64,000 nt of DNA, taken from assembly GCF_002803845.1 (NCBI RefSeq), contig NZ_CP024985.1:5281501-5345500 (forward strand), given 5' to 3'. This document shows, piece by piece, positions 1 to 7,849 of the stretch. A model generated the notes under the pieces. That model was not told where the DNA came from. It saw nothing but the letters and a program-made list of their open reading frames with translations, and did no database searches. The first letter of the stretch is position 1, and each line of letters begins with the position of its first letter. Position numbers and translations under genes: made by a program. The DNA is from Streptomyces lavendulae subsp. lavendulae (GTDB lineage Bacteria > Actinomycetota > Actinomycetes > Streptomycetales > Streptomycetaceae).

Positions 1-263
1 ACGAGCACCGCGCGGCCCACTTCTTCTGCGCGGCCGCCCTCGCCCTCCCGGACGGCACCGAACGCGTCGTCGAGGGCCGCCTCCTGGGCACCCTGCGCCA
101 CACCCCGTCGGGCGACGGCGGCTTCGGCTACGACCCGGTCCTCCAGCCCCTGGGCGAGTCCCGCACCTGCGCGGAACTGACCCCGGCCGAGAAGAACGCC
201 ATCTCCCACCGCGGCCAGGCCTTCCGCGCCCTGATCCCGGTGGTCCGCGAACTCCTGGGCTGA
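1..263 (+). CDS. rdgB: RdgB/HAM1 non-canonical purine NTP pyrophosphatase, C-terminal part
   Basis: The window opens inside this gene; about 86 codons are visible, read in the frame beginning at base 3 and ending in TGA at 261-263. The segment contains GDGGFGYDPVL, the conserved loop of the ITPase/RdgB/HAM1 family, followed by the family's C-terminal pattern around AELTPAEKNAISHRGQA, where the SHR motif binds the nucleobase. The family hydrolyses dITP, dXTP and XTP to monophosphates, keeping deaminated purines out of DNA and RNA. The N-terminal half with the phosphate-binding residues lies outside the window, so completeness cannot be judged. A strong hairpin follows 15 bases after the stop. 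Confidence 0.93.
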   Translation, partial: EHRAAHFFCAAALALPDGTERVVEGRLLGTLRHTPSGDGGFGYDPVLQPLGESRTCAELTPAEKNAISHRGQAFRALIPVVRELLG

Positions 264-278
264 GCGGCGCTGCGCCGA

Positions 279-308
279 GGGCCCCGTACGCGGCTGCGTA
301 CGGGGCCC
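279..308. terminator. bidirectional hairpin terminator between rdgB and tRNA-Leu
   Basis: Bases 279-291 and 296-308 are perfect 13-bp inverted repeats around a 4-base loop. The hairpin lies between the convergent rdgB (+) and tRNA-Leu (-) genes and probably ends transcription from both sides. There is no T-tract, which is usual for Streptomyces terminators. Confidence 0.7.
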
Positions 309-320
309 CCGGCTTGACGT

Positions 321-403
321 GCGGTTGGGGGGACTCGAACCCCCACGGGTTTTACCCCACTGGGACCTAAACCCAGCGTGACTGCCAATTCCACCACAAC
401 CGC
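321..403 (-). tRNA. tRNA-Leu (anticodon TAG)
   Basis: Read on the minus strand the gene begins GCGGTTG and ends CAACCGC, giving a perfect 7-bp acceptor stem. The anticodon stem CTGGG/CCCAG encloses the 7-base loop TTTAGGT, so the anticodon is TAG, reading CUA leucine codons. The 83-nt length with a long variable arm fits a class II leucine tRNA, and the T-arm has GGTTCGAGTCC. The 3' CCA is not encoded. It is not the TAA tRNA (bldA). Confidence 0.95.
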
Positions 404-543
404 GACATTCGACCCGAAACGGACATCGAGTCCGGCCGGGCTGTGCCCAGTCTACGGGGCGGTGGTTCCGGTGCCACGCGTCCGTAGGGTAGTGGCAGTT
501 GGGGCGGGCGCGGCGGCCCGGGCGGGTCGGATGCCCGGGTGGG

Positions 544-1011
544 TCAGATGCCCAGGTCCTTGATGATCTTGGCTACGTGGCCCGTCGCCTTGACGTTGTA
601 GAAGGCGTGCTCGACCTTGCCCTCCTCGTCGACGACCACCGTGGAGCGGATGACCCCGGTCACCGTCTTGCCGTACAGCTTCTTCTCGCCGAAGGCGCCG
701 TACGCCGTCAGGGTCTCCTTCTCCGGGTCGCCGACCAGGGTGACCTTCAGGTGCTCCTGCTCGCGGAACTTCGCGAGCTTCTCCGGCTTGTCCGGCGAGA
801 CGCCGATCACGTCGTAGCCGGCGGCGGCCAGGAGGGAGAGGTTGTCGGTGAAGTCGCAGGCCTGCTTGGTGCAGCCCGGGGTCAGGGCCGCCGGGTAGAA
901 GTACACGATCACTTTGCGCCCCTTGTGGGCGGCCAGCGAGACCTCGTTGCCGTCCGCGTCGGGCAGGGTGAAGGCGGGGGCGGTGTCGCCCGGCTGGAGT
1001 CGCTCGCTCAT
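544..1011 (-). CDS. bcp: thioredoxin-dependent thiol peroxidase (peroxiredoxin, BCP type)
   Basis: This 155-residue protein has the size and fold signature of bacterioferritin-comigratory peroxiredoxins, which reduce hydrogen peroxide and organic hydroperoxides using thioredoxin. The motif YFYPAALTPGCTKQACDF carries the peroxidatic Cys47, and Cys52, five residues later, is the resolving cysteine typical of the BCP/PrxQ group. The downstream VIGVSPDKPEKLAKF and the C-terminal VKATGHVAKIIKDLG also match the family. It should act in the cytoplasm as a monomer. It is divergent from the DUF3618 gene with about 117 bases between the starts. The ATG at 1009-1011 gives the expected N terminus. Confidence 0.95.
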   Translation of the reverse strand: MSERLQPGDTAPAFTLPDADGNEVSLAAHKGRKVIVYFYPAALTPGCTKQACDFTDNLSLLAAAGYDVIGVSPDKPEKLAKFREQEHLKVTLVGDPEKETLTAYGAFGEKKLYGKTVTGVIRSTVVVDEEGKVEHAFYNVKATGHVAKIIKDLGI

Positions 1012-1128
1012 CGGTAGGTCTTCTCCTCGGGAGGGGAACGGTACGCCACGAGACTAAGCTGACAGACTGTCCAGGGCGGAGTACGCCCCAGACGACCACG
1101 AGCACGACACGACGACGGAGGCAGCGCG

Positions 1129-1446
1129 GTGCCGGAAGCCAGGACCCCCGCACAGATCGAGGCGGACATCGTCCGCCGCCGCGAGCAGCTCGCCGAGACG
1201 CTCGACGAGATCGGCGTACGCGTGCACCCGAAGACGATCATCGGGGACGCGAAGGCCAAGGCGGTCGGGGTCGTGGACCACACGGCCGGCCGTGCCTTCG
1301 CCGCCGTCAACCGGCTGGTCACGGATGTGAAGGACAGCCTGCGCGACGAGGACGGCGCACCGCGGGTGGACCGGATCGTGCCCGTCGCGCTCTTCGCGGC
1401 CGGCGTCGTCGGGCTGATCGTCGCCACGGCGCGGCGCAAGCGGTGA
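1129..1446 (+). CDS. DUF3618 domain-containing small membrane protein
   Basis: The 105-residue protein begins at a GTG. Its N-terminal region RTPAQIEADIVRRREQLAETL is the helical DUF3618 signature, and a single hydrophobic segment near the C terminus (about residues 80-100) is followed by the basic end RRKR. DUF3618 proteins are widespread in actinobacteria and often accompany phage-holin-like and envelope-stress membrane proteins; no biochemical role is established. Topology is probably a cytoplasmic helical N terminus with a C-terminal anchor. The gene runs in the same direction as the GroES-like gene 46 bases downstream, so the two may be cotranscribed. Confidence 0.85.
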   Translation: MPEARTPAQIEADIVRRREQLAETLDEIGVRVHPKTIIGDAKAKAVGVVDHTAGRAFAAVNRLVTDVKDSLRDEDGAPRVDRIVPVALFAAGVVGLIVATARRKR

Positions 1447-1492
1447 GCACCCTCCGGCGTGCGGGGCGTGCGGCGGCAGGTAGGTTCGGGTC

Positions 1493-1834
1493 GTGAGCGA
1501 GAACACCACCCACGACAAGCTGCCCATCCGCATGCTCCACGACCGCGTGCTCGTGAAGTCCGACCTGCCCGAGGGCGAGCGGCGCTCGGGCGGCGGCATC
1601 CTGATCCCGGCGACGGCCGCGGTGGGCAAGCGGCTCGCCTGGGCCGAGGTGGTCGCGGTCGGGCAGAACGTACGCAGCGTGGAGCCGGGTGACCGGGTCC
1701 TGTACGACCCCGAGGACCGGGCCGAGGTCGAGGTGCGCGGGGCGACGTACGTGCTGATGCGCGAGCGGGACCTGCACGCCGTGGCGGCGGAGCGGCTGGA
1801 GGGGTCCAAGGACTCCACCGGGCTCTACCTCTGA
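1493..1834 (+). CDS. GroES-like co-chaperonin (Cpn10 paralogue)
   Basis: The 113-residue product has the Cpn10 fold signature: IRMLHDRVLVKSDLP at the first strand, then GERRSGGGILIPATA at the mobile-loop position, followed by GDRVLYDP. Canonical GroES forms a heptameric lid on GroEL. This copy has no groEL next to it, carries about 10 extra N-terminal residues and an unusual C terminus (EGSKDSTGLYL), and its loop differs from housekeeping GroES. It is therefore more likely the second GroES-like protein many streptomycetes carry than the main one. An internal ATG at the MLHDRV position is an alternative start. A strong terminator follows 18 bases after the stop. Confidence 0.85.
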   Translation: MSENTTHDKLPIRMLHDRVLVKSDLPEGERRSGGGILIPATAAVGKRLAWAEVVAVGQNVRSVEPGDRVLYDPEDRAEVEVRGATYVLMRERDLHAVAAERLEGSKDSTGLYL

Positions 1835-1852
1835 GCCGCTGATCCATCCCCG

Positions 1853-1884
1853 AAAGGGCCGGTGACCGAGGTCACCGGCCCTTT
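1853..1884 (+). terminator. intrinsic terminator after the GroES-like gene
   Basis: Bases 1853-1866 and 1871-1884 form a perfect 14-bp stem closed by a 4-base loop, flanked by A and T runs (AAAGGGCC...GGCCCTTTT). It separates the upstream pair of genes from the riboswitch-controlled exporter. Confidence 0.85.
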
Positions 1885-1913
1885 TCGATGCCTTTTGCTA
1901 CGGTGGTGGGGAA

Positions 1914-1963
1914 CCCCCGACGAGACGCGCCGTACCGGGTAGCAGGACGCAAAGACGACGCAC
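1914..1963 (+). promoter_or_regulatory. guanidine-III riboswitch (ykkC-III class)
   Basis: The leader of the exporter gene contains GACGAG, then GCGCCGTACC, then GGGT...CAGGAC...AAAGACG.CGC in order. This matches the known guanidine-III aptamer (such as the Thermobifida one) almost segment by segment. CCCG at the 5' side can pair with CGGG at 1936-1939 to give the pseudoknot stem, and GCGCCGT can pair with ACGACGC with one mismatch. The aptamer ends about 20 bases before the GGAGG at 1984-1988, so ligand binding could control ribosome access. Identification is from remembered consensus; a covariance search would confirm it. Confidence 0.82.
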
Positions 1964-1997
1964 CCCCTTTCCGTTCTCGTCCCGGAGGTACCTCGTC

Positions 1998-2318
1998 ATG
2001 GCATGGGTTCTTCTTCTCGTCGCCGGCCTCATCGAAGTCGCCTGGTCGATCGGCATGAAGTTCACCGAGGGCTTCACCCGGCTCTGGCCGTCCGTGTTCA
2101 CCGGCGCCGGCATCGTCGCCAGCATGGTGCTGCTGTCCATCGCGGCCAAGACCCTGCCCATCGGTACGGCGTACGGCGTCTGGGTCGGCATCGGCGCCGC
2201 GGGTGCGGCCGTGCTCGGGATGGCGGTGCTGGGGGAGCCCGTCACCGCCTCCCGGATCTTCTTCATCTGCCTGCTGCTGGTCGCCGTGGTGGGGCTGAAG
2301 GTCACCTCCGGGCACTGA
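1998..2318 (+). CDS. sugE: SMR-family guanidinium exporter (Gdx/SugE type)
   Basis: The 106-residue protein is a four-helix small multidrug resistance transporter. The essential glutamate is in the first helix (LIEVAWSIGMKFTEGFTRLWP), and the pattern WSIGMKF...TRLWPS is characteristic of the Gdx/SugE branch rather than the EmrE drug-export branch. Gdx proteins are antiparallel dimers that exchange guanidinium for protons. The upstream guanidine-III riboswitch independently supports guanidinium as substrate, so the gene is probably induced by the ion it exports. The ATG at 1998 has a good ribosome site (GGAGGT, 1984-1989). The next gene, on the other strand, ends 6 bases after this stop. Confidence 0.92.
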   Translation: MAWVLLLVAGLIEVAWSIGMKFTEGFTRLWPSVFTGAGIVASMVLLSIAAKTLPIGTAYGVWVGIGAAGAAVLGMAVLGEPVTASRIFFICLLLVAVVGLKVTSGH

Positions 2319-2324
2319 CCCGGC

Positions 2325-4826
2325 TCACTCCAGGAGATCGGCCGACGGGCGGCGGCCGCGGGCGGTTCCTTCCGCGCTCTCGCCGCCGGTCGTCCGGCCG
2401 TCCGGGGTCTGGCCGCCCGTGGTCTGTCCGCCCTGGTTCTGACCGCCTTGGGTCCGGCCGTCCGGGGTCTGGCCGCCCGTGGTCTGTCCGCCCTGGGTCT
2501 GACCTCCCTGGGTCTGACCTCCCTGGTTCTGGCCGCCCTGCGTCCGGCCCCCTTGCGTCTGGCCGCCCTGGTTCTGCCCGCCCTGGTTCTGGCCGCCGTT
2601 GTCCCGGCCGCCGGTGTCCTGACCGCCCTGGTCCCGGCCGCCCTGGGTCTCGCCGTCCGTCGGCGGGTTCGGCTCGGAGGGCGGCCGGCTGCCCTGGGGC
2701 TGCTGCGGGGTGGTGGGCGCGACGGGCGGCGGGGGCGGGGCCCCGCCCGGCTGGAGGTCCAGGTCGAAGTCCACCGGGTCCGTGTCCTCAAGAGCCTTCT
2801 TCGTGTAGGCCGCCCAGATCCGGGCCGGATAGCCGCCGCCCCCGATGCGGGCCTCGCCCAGTGCCCCGTAGAGGGACTGCAGGGTGCCCGTGTCCGGGTC
2901 CTGGCCCATCATCGCGACCACCGTGACCAGGTCCGGGGTGTACGCCGCGAACCACGCCGAGCGGTCCAGCTCGGCCGTGCCCGTCTTCCCGGCGGCCGGA
3001 TGGCCGGCCGCGAGGGCGGCCGTACCCGTGCCGTTGTCCACAACGCTGACCAGCATCGAGGTGGTCGTGTCGGCGGCCTCCCGGCTGATGGCCTGGGTCG
3101 CGGCGCGGTCGGGGAGACGGATGGTCTCGCCCCCCTTGGTGATCTTCTCCAGGAAGGTATAGGGGGTGCGCCGCCCGTGGTCGGCGAGGGTCGCGTACGC
3201 CTGCGTCATGTCCAGCACGCTGGCCTGCATGGTGCCCAGCGCGATGGCCGGGCCCGCGTCGAAGTTCGGGGTGTTCTCCGGGATGCCCAGGGCGATGGCG
3301 GTCGACTTGACCTTGGCCCCGCCCACGTCGACGGCCATCTGCGCGTACACCGTGTTGACGGAGAGGTCGGTGGCGGTGTTGACGGTGATCGGGCCGTACG
3401 ACACCTGGCCCTCGTTCTCGGGGGCGAAGCGGATCCGGCCGCCGACGACGGGGCGCTTGTTGTCGCCGTTGTAGACGGTGTTCGGGGTGATGCGGCGGCC
3501 GTCCTGGGTGCCGGATTCGTTCTCGACGGCGGACGCGAAGACGAACGGCTTGAAGGTGGAGGCCACCTGGTAGTCGTGCCGGGTCGCGTTGTTGACGTAC
3601 TGCTTCGTGTAGTCGATGCCGCCGTAGAGGGCGACGACCTTGCCGGTGGCCGGGTCGACGGAGGCACCGCCCGCGCGCACCAGGCGGTCCGCGGGCCGCG
3701 CCGCCGGGTCGAGCTTGTCGACCATCTGCTTGCGGACGGCGTCGACGAACTCGCCCTGGCGCTTCCTGTCGATGGTGGTGGTGATCCGGTAGCCGCCCTC
3801 GGCGAGGGTCTTGTCGTCGAGGATCCCGTGTTCGGTGATGTAGTCCTTGACGGCTTCCACGAGGTAGCCGCGCTGTCCGGACAGCCCGGCGGCCGGGCGG
3901 ACCTTCCCGGGCTCGGGGAAGCGGACGGCCGCGCGTTCGGCGGGGGACAGCCACTTCTTCTTGACCATGCCGTCGAGCACGTAGTTCCAGCGGGCCACGG
4001 CGCGGTCGCGGCTCTGGGGGTGCGAGACGACGTCGAAGGCACTGGGGGAGTTGAGGAGGGTGGCGAGGTAGGCGCCCTCGGCGGGGGTGAGCCGGGTGAC
4101 GTCCTTGCCGTAGTAGGCCTGGGCGGCGGCCTGGATGCCGTAGGCGTTGCGGCCGAAGTAACTGGTGTTCAGATAGCCCTCAAGGATGTAGTCCTTGGAC
4201 TTCTCACGACCGAGTTTGATCGCGATGAAGAACTCCTTGGCCTTGCGCTTCAGGGTCTGTTCCTGGCCCAGGTAGTAGTTCTTCACGTACTGCTGGGTGA
4301 TGGTCGATCCGGACTGGGTGCCCTTGCCGGTCGCGGTGTTCCAGGCGGCGCGCAGCATCGCCTTGGGGTCCACGGCCCGTTCGGAGTAGAAGTCGCGGTC
4401 CTCCGCGGCGAGTACGGCTTCCTGGACGCTCCGGGGGACCTGCGAGAGCGGGACGTTGACGCGGTTGACCTCGCCGTCCCGGGCGATCTGGGAGCCGTCG
4501 GAGTAGAGGTAAACGTTGGACTGCGCGGTGGCGGCGGCGTTGGCGGGCGGGATGTGGACCAGCAGGTAGCCAGCCACGAGGACGCCGCCGACGAGCAGGG
4601 CGAGCAGCAGGAGGCCGCCCAGGAGCATGCGCCAGGTGGGCAGGGCGCGACGCCATCCGGTGCGCCGGCGCCCGCCGGGCGCGGCGGGCGCGGCGGGCGC
4701 CGGTTTCCGGCCCGGGGGTGGCGGGGCGCCGGGCGGCCCGGCGGCCGGGGCGCCGTCGCCGGGGGGTTCCGGTGGGGTGTCCGGGTCGCGAGGGGGCCAG
4801 CCCGGGGGTGGTGACTGGTCGCTCAT
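2325..4826 (-). CDS. class A penicillin-binding protein (transglycosylase/transpeptidase) with repeat tail
   Basis: This 833-residue bifunctional peptidoglycan synthase has a proline-rich cytoplasmic N terminus (1-60) and one transmembrane helix (about 67-90). A GT51 glycosyltransferase domain follows with the catalytic motif EDRDFY at 142-147 and GSTITQQ near 173. The transpeptidase domain has the SxxK nucleophile STFK (423-426), an SVN motif near 490 and KTGT near 613. It polymerises and cross-links lipid II outside the membrane. After the catalytic domain comes a Pro-rich linker and about 100 residues of Gly-Gly-Gln-type repeats, which are unusual and probably disordered. The ATG at 4824-4826 gives the normal N terminus. 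Confidence 0.95.
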   Translation of the reverse strand: MSDQSPPPGWPPRDPDTPPEPPGDGAPAAGPPGAPPPPGRKPAPAAPAAPGGRRRTGWRRALPTWRMLLGGLLLLALLVGGVLVAGYLLVHIPPANAAATAQSNVYLYSDGSQIARDGEVNRVNVPLSQVPRSVQEAVLAAEDRDFYSERAVDPKAMLRAAWNTATGKGTQSGSTITQQYVKNYYLGQEQTLKRKAKEFFIAIKLGREKSKDYILEGYLNTSYFGRNAYGIQAAAQAYYGKDVTRLTPAEGAYLATLLNSPSAFDVVSHPQSRDRAVARWNYVLDGMVKKKWLSPAERAAVRFPEPGKVRPAAGLSGQRGYLVEAVKDYITEHGILDDKTLAEGGYRITTTIDRKRQGEFVDAVRKQMVDKLDPAARPADRLVRAGGASVDPATGKVVALYGGIDYTKQYVNNATRHDYQVASTFKPFVFASAVENESGTQDGRRITPNTVYNGDNKRPVVGGRIRFAPENEGQVSYGPITVNTATDLSVNTVYAQMAVDVGGAKVKSTAIALGIPENTPNFDAGPAIALGTMQASVLDMTQAYATLADHGRRTPYTFLEKITKGGETIRLPDRAATQAISREAADTTTSMLVSVVDNGTGTAALAAGHPAAGKTGTAELDRSAWFAAYTPDLVTVVAMMGQDPDTGTLQSLYGALGEARIGGGGYPARIWAAYTKKALEDTDPVDFDLDLQPGGAPPPPPVAPTTPQQPQGSRPPSEPNPPTDGETQGGRDQGGQDTGGRDNGGQNQGGQNQGGQTQGGRTQGGQNQGGQTQGGQTQGGQTTGGQTPDGRTQGGQNQGGQTTGGQTPDGRTTGGESAEGTARGRRPSADLLE
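2380..2680 (-). repeat. tandem repeats encoding a GGQ-rich C-terminal tail of the penicillin-binding protein
   Basis: Minus-strand codons here encode short units of the type GGQNQGGQTQGG and GGQTTGGQTPDGRT, repeated with small variations. The DNA repeat is visible on the plus strand as recurring blocks of CTGGTTCTG, CTGGGTCTG and CCGTCCGGGGTCTGGCC. The period is a multiple of three, so copy number can change without breaking the frame. Confidence 0.85.
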
Positions 4827-5001
4827 CGCCGGGACTCCTCGTAACCGTGCGAAACATCCACTTTCCGTACCTCATGGTGTCTACCCGATGGCCGTTGGAT
4901 CCGCTCCGGACGGGCATAAAACGGTCGCGTGGCTCGCCCCTCCGCACTAAGCTCGCGCGCTTTGGCCGACGTAGGAACGACGTGGGAAACGGAGGGATAC
5001 G

Positions 5002-5931
5002 GTGCGTCAGAGAGCGGGTCGCGGCGCGACCCGGCGCGAGGGCCTCCGCGAGGGCCCCGGCGGGGGTTCCGGCGAGGGTTCCGGCGGGGGTTCCGGCCGC
5101 GGCGGTGCCGGGGGCGAGGGGCACAGGCCGGGGCTCTACGCGGCCGTGGCGGCGGGCGGCTTCCGGCGGTACGCCACCTACGGCACGGCCACGGCCGCCG
5201 GGGTCTTCACCAACACCGTCTTCGGCTTCATCGTCGCGTACACGTACATCGCCCTGTGGGACGAGCGCCCGGGCCTCGGCGGGTACGACCAGGCGCAGGC
5301 GCTCACCTTCGTCTGGGTCAGCCAGGCCATGCTGGCGGCCGCCTCGCTGCTCGGCGGCGGTTTCCAGGAGGAGGTCCAGGAGCGTATCCGTACGGGTGAC
5401 ATCGCCGTCGACCTCTACCGTCCGGCGGACCTCCAGCTGTGGTGGCTGGCGGCCGACCTGGGCCGGGCCGCCTTCCAGCTGCTGGGGCGCGGGGCGGTGC
5501 CCCTGCTGGCGGGTGCGCTCGCCTTCCGGCTGGCGCTGCCGGCCGATCCGGCGCGCTGGCTGCTGTTCGCGGTGTCCGTCGTCCTCGCCCTCACCGTCAG
5601 CTTCGCGGTGCGCTACCTGCTGGGGCTGGCCGCCTTCTGGCTGATGGACGGCGCCGGGATCAACATGATGGCCGCCGTCGTGACGATCTTCTTCTCGGGG
5701 ATGCTGCTGCCGCTCACGGTGTTCCCGGGCGGCTTCGGCGAGCTGGTGCGGCTGCTGCCGTGGTCCGCGATGCTCCAGGTCCCGCTGGACGTGCTGCTCG
5801 GCACGCACGCGGGGGCGGGCGGCGCCGCGCGGGCGCTGGCGTTCCAGGCCGGGTGGGCGCTCGTCCTGCTGGGCGCGGGGCGGCTGGTGCAGTCGGCGGC
5901 GACGCGGAAGGTGGTGATCCAGGGTGGCTGA
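5002..5931 (+). CDS. ABC-2 type exporter permease, first subunit (DUF990-like)
   Basis: The 309-residue product has a Gly/Arg-rich N terminus (about 45 residues) and then six hydrophobic segments typical of ABC-2 permeases, starting at FRRYATYGTATAAGVFTNTVFGF. The pair of similar permeases followed by an ATPase with a GQRTTLWWDLP signature is the arrangement of the DUF990-type transporters common in streptomycetes, whose substrates are unknown. The GTG start at 5002 has a clear GGAGGGA ribosome site at 4991-4997. It overlaps the next permease by 8 bases, so translation is probably coupled. The glycine-rich leader is unusual and may be variable between strains. Confidence 0.85.
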   Translation: MRQRAGRGATRREGLREGPGGGSGEGSGGGSGRGGAGGEGHRPGLYAAVAAGGFRRYATYGTATAAGVFTNTVFGFIVAYTYIALWDERPGLGGYDQAQALTFVWVSQAMLAAASLLGGGFQEEVQERIRTGDIAVDLYRPADLQLWWLAADLGRAAFQLLGRGAVPLLAGALAFRLALPADPARWLLFAVSVVLALTVSFAVRYLLGLAAFWLMDGAGINMMAAVVTIFFSGMLLPLTVFPGGFGELVRLLPWSAMLQVPLDVLLGTHAGAGGAARALAFQAGWALVLLGAGRLVQSAATRKVVIQGG

Positions 5932-6835
5932 CGTGACCGGGGTGGGTGGAGAGGCGGTTGAGGTCCGTGTCGTCTCCGGGGACGTGCGGGACGTGCGCGA
6001 AGTGCGGGGCGTCGTGCCGTGGGGCGGGAGGGCCCGCGAGGGGCTGCGCGGCTACCGGCTGATCGTGGCGATGTGGATCCGCTCGACGATGGCGTACCGG
6101 GCGTCCTTCCTCCTCGCCGCCTTCGGGAACGCGGTGATCTCCCTGCTGGACTTCGTCGCGATCGCCGTCATGTTCTCCCACATCGACGCCCTCGGCGGTT
6201 TCACGCTGCCCGAGATCGCCCTGCTCTACGGCTCCTGCTCGGTCTCCCTCGGCCTCGCCGACCTGTTCCTCGGCAACACCGACCGGATCGGCGTCCGGAT
6301 CCGCGACGGCTCCCTCGACACCATGCTGGTGCGCCCCGTACCGGTCCTCGCGCAGGTCGCCGCCGACCGCTTCGCGCTGCGCCGGCTGGGGCGGATCACG
6401 CAGGGGCTGGCGGTGATGACCTGGGGCATCTCCGTGCTGGAGGTGGACTGGACGGCTGGGAAGGTGCTGTTGGTCCCGGTGATGGTGGTGGCCGGGGCGG
6501 CGATCTTCGCGGCGGTGCTGGTGGCCGGGGCGGCGTTCCAGTTCATCGCCGGGGACGCGGCGGAGGTGCAGAACTCCTTCACCTACGGGGGCTGCACCAT
6601 GCTCCAGTACCCGCCGACGGTGTTCGGCCGGGACCTGCTGCGCGGGGTGACCTTCGTCGTCCCGCTGGCCTTCGTCAACTGGCTGCCCGCGCTGTACGTG
6701 CTGGGGCGGCCCGTCCCGCTGGGGCTGCCGCAGTGGACCGCGTTCCTGAGTCCGCTGGTGGCCTTCCTGCTGTTCCTGCCCGCGTCGCTGGCGTGGCGCG
6801 CGGGAGTCCGTTCGTACCGAAGCACGGGGAGCTAG
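5924..6835 (+). CDS. ABC-2 type exporter permease, second subunit (DUF990-like)
   Basis: The 303-residue protein has six predicted membrane segments beginning near residue 45 (YRLIVAMWIRSTMAYRASFLLAAFGNAV). The loop GNTDRIGVRIRDGSLDTMLVRPVPVL is characteristic of this permease group and mirrors the IRTGDIAVDLYRP loop of the preceding subunit. This suggests the two form a heterodimeric channel with the ATPase encoded next. The GTG start lies within the last codons of the first permease (8-base overlap), and the ATPase begins 2 bases after this stop. The substrate cannot be deduced from sequence. Confidence 0.88.
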   Translation: MADVTGVGGEAVEVRVVSGDVRDVREVRGVVPWGGRAREGLRGYRLIVAMWIRSTMAYRASFLLAAFGNAVISLLDFVAIAVMFSHIDALGGFTLPEIALLYGSCSVSLGLADLFLGNTDRIGVRIRDGSLDTMLVRPVPVLAQVAADRFALRRLGRITQGLAVMTWGISVLEVDWTAGKVLLVPVMVVAGAAIFAAVLVAGAAFQFIAGDAAEVQNSFTYGGCTMLQYPPTVFGRDLLRGVTFVVPLAFVNWLPALYVLGRPVPLGLPQWTAFLSPLVAFLLFLPASLAWRAGVRSYRSTGS

Positions 6836-6837
6836 TC

Positions 6838-7797
6838 GTGGCGGATCCGCTGATCTCGTTGGACGGGATCGAGAAGGTTTTCGACGTACGCCGTCGAGTG
6901 GGGCTGATGCGGAGAGAGAAACGGCAGGTCAGAGCCGTCGACGGGATCAGTTTCGAGGTCGCCCGGGGCGAGGTGGTCGGCTACATCGGGCCCAACGGCG
7001 CGGGGAAGTCCACCACCATCAAGATGCTGACGGGCATCCTCACCCCGAGCGGCGGGCGGCTGCGCGTCGCGGGCATCGACCCGGCGCGGGAGCGGATGCG
7101 GCTCGCGCACCGGATCGGGGTGGTGTTCGGGCAGCGCACCACGCTGTGGTGGGACCTGCCGCTGAAGGACTCGTACGGGCTGATGCGGCGGATGTACCGG
7201 ATCCCGCCGGCGCGCTTCGAGCAGAACATGGAGCGGTGCGTCGAACAGCTGGACCTGGCCGCGCTGCTGGACGTGCCGGTGCGTCAGCTGTCGCTCGGGC
7301 AGCGGATGCGCGGGGACATCGCGGCGGCGCTGCTGCACGATCCGGAGGTGCTGTACCTGGACGAGCCGACGATCGGGCTGGACGTGGTCAGCAAGGCGAG
7401 GGTACGGGCCTTCCTGCGGCAGCTGAACGAGGAGCTCGGGACCACGGTGCTGCTGACCACGCACGACCTCCAGGACATCGAGCAGTTGTGCGAGCGGGTG
7501 ATGGTGATCGACCACGGGCGCCTGATGTACGACGGTGCGCTGGGCGGGCTGCACGCGATGGGGGAGGGCGAGCGGACGCTGGTGGTCGACCTGGAGCGGG
7601 AGCTCGCGCCGGTCGAGGTGCCGGGGGCGCGGGTGGTGAAGGTGGAGGGGGCCCGGCAGTGGCTGGCGTTCCCCGCGGGGGAGTCGGCGGCGCCGCTGGT
7701 GGCGGAGGTGGCGGGGCGGTACCCGCTGCTGGACCTGTCGGTGCGGGAGCCGGACATCGAGGACGTGATCGCGCGGATGTACGCGGGGCGGGGGTGA
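6838..7797 (+). CDS. ABC transporter ATP-binding protein for the ABC-2 exporter
   Basis: The 319-residue ATPase has Walker A GPNGAGKST, Q-loop region GVVFGQRTTLWWDLP, signature LSLGQRMRGDIAAALL, Walker B VLYLDEPTIGLD and the switch histidine in LLTTHDL. The GQRTTLWWDLP and LGQRMR sequences are typical of the ATPases that partner DUF990 permeases. About 80 C-terminal residues form the usual accessory domain. The reading frame stays open upstream, but GTG at 6838, directly after the permease stop, gives the natural N terminus. It should energise the two-permease exporter from the cytoplasmic face. Confidence 0.93.
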   Translation: MADPLISLDGIEKVFDVRRRVGLMRREKRQVRAVDGISFEVARGEVVGYIGPNGAGKSTTIKMLTGILTPSGGRLRVAGIDPARERMRLAHRIGVVFGQRTTLWWDLPLKDSYGLMRRMYRIPPARFEQNMERCVEQLDLAALLDVPVRQLSLGQRMRGDIAAALLHDPEVLYLDEPTIGLDVVSKARVRAFLRQLNEELGTTVLLTTHDLQDIEQLCERVMVIDHGRLMYDGALGGLHAMGEGERTLVVDLERELAPVEVPGARVVKVEGARQWLAFPAGESAAPLVAEVAGRYPLLDLSVREPDIEDVIARMYAGRG

Positions 7798-7813
7798 GCG
7801 GCCTGCGGGGGCA

Positions 7814-7842
7814 TTCAACTGGGCCGTGTCTCTGCATAGGGT
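7814..7842 (+). promoter_or_regulatory. candidate promoter for a leaderless DUF1707 transcript
   Basis: TTCAAC at 7814-7819 and TAGGGT at 7837-7842 are separated by 17 bases. The ATG of the next gene begins 8 bases after the -10 box, so the transcription start would fall on or next to the start codon, and no ribosome site is present. Confidence 0.55.
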
Positions 7843-7849
7843 GGCCCAC

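Noticed and set aside
2448..4814. Long open frame on the plus strand opposite the penicillin-binding protein gene
   Set aside because: Open frames opposite high-GC genes are expected because stop codons are rare; the product is Val/Gly/Arg-rich with no domain, and the minus-strand gene has all catalytic motifs.
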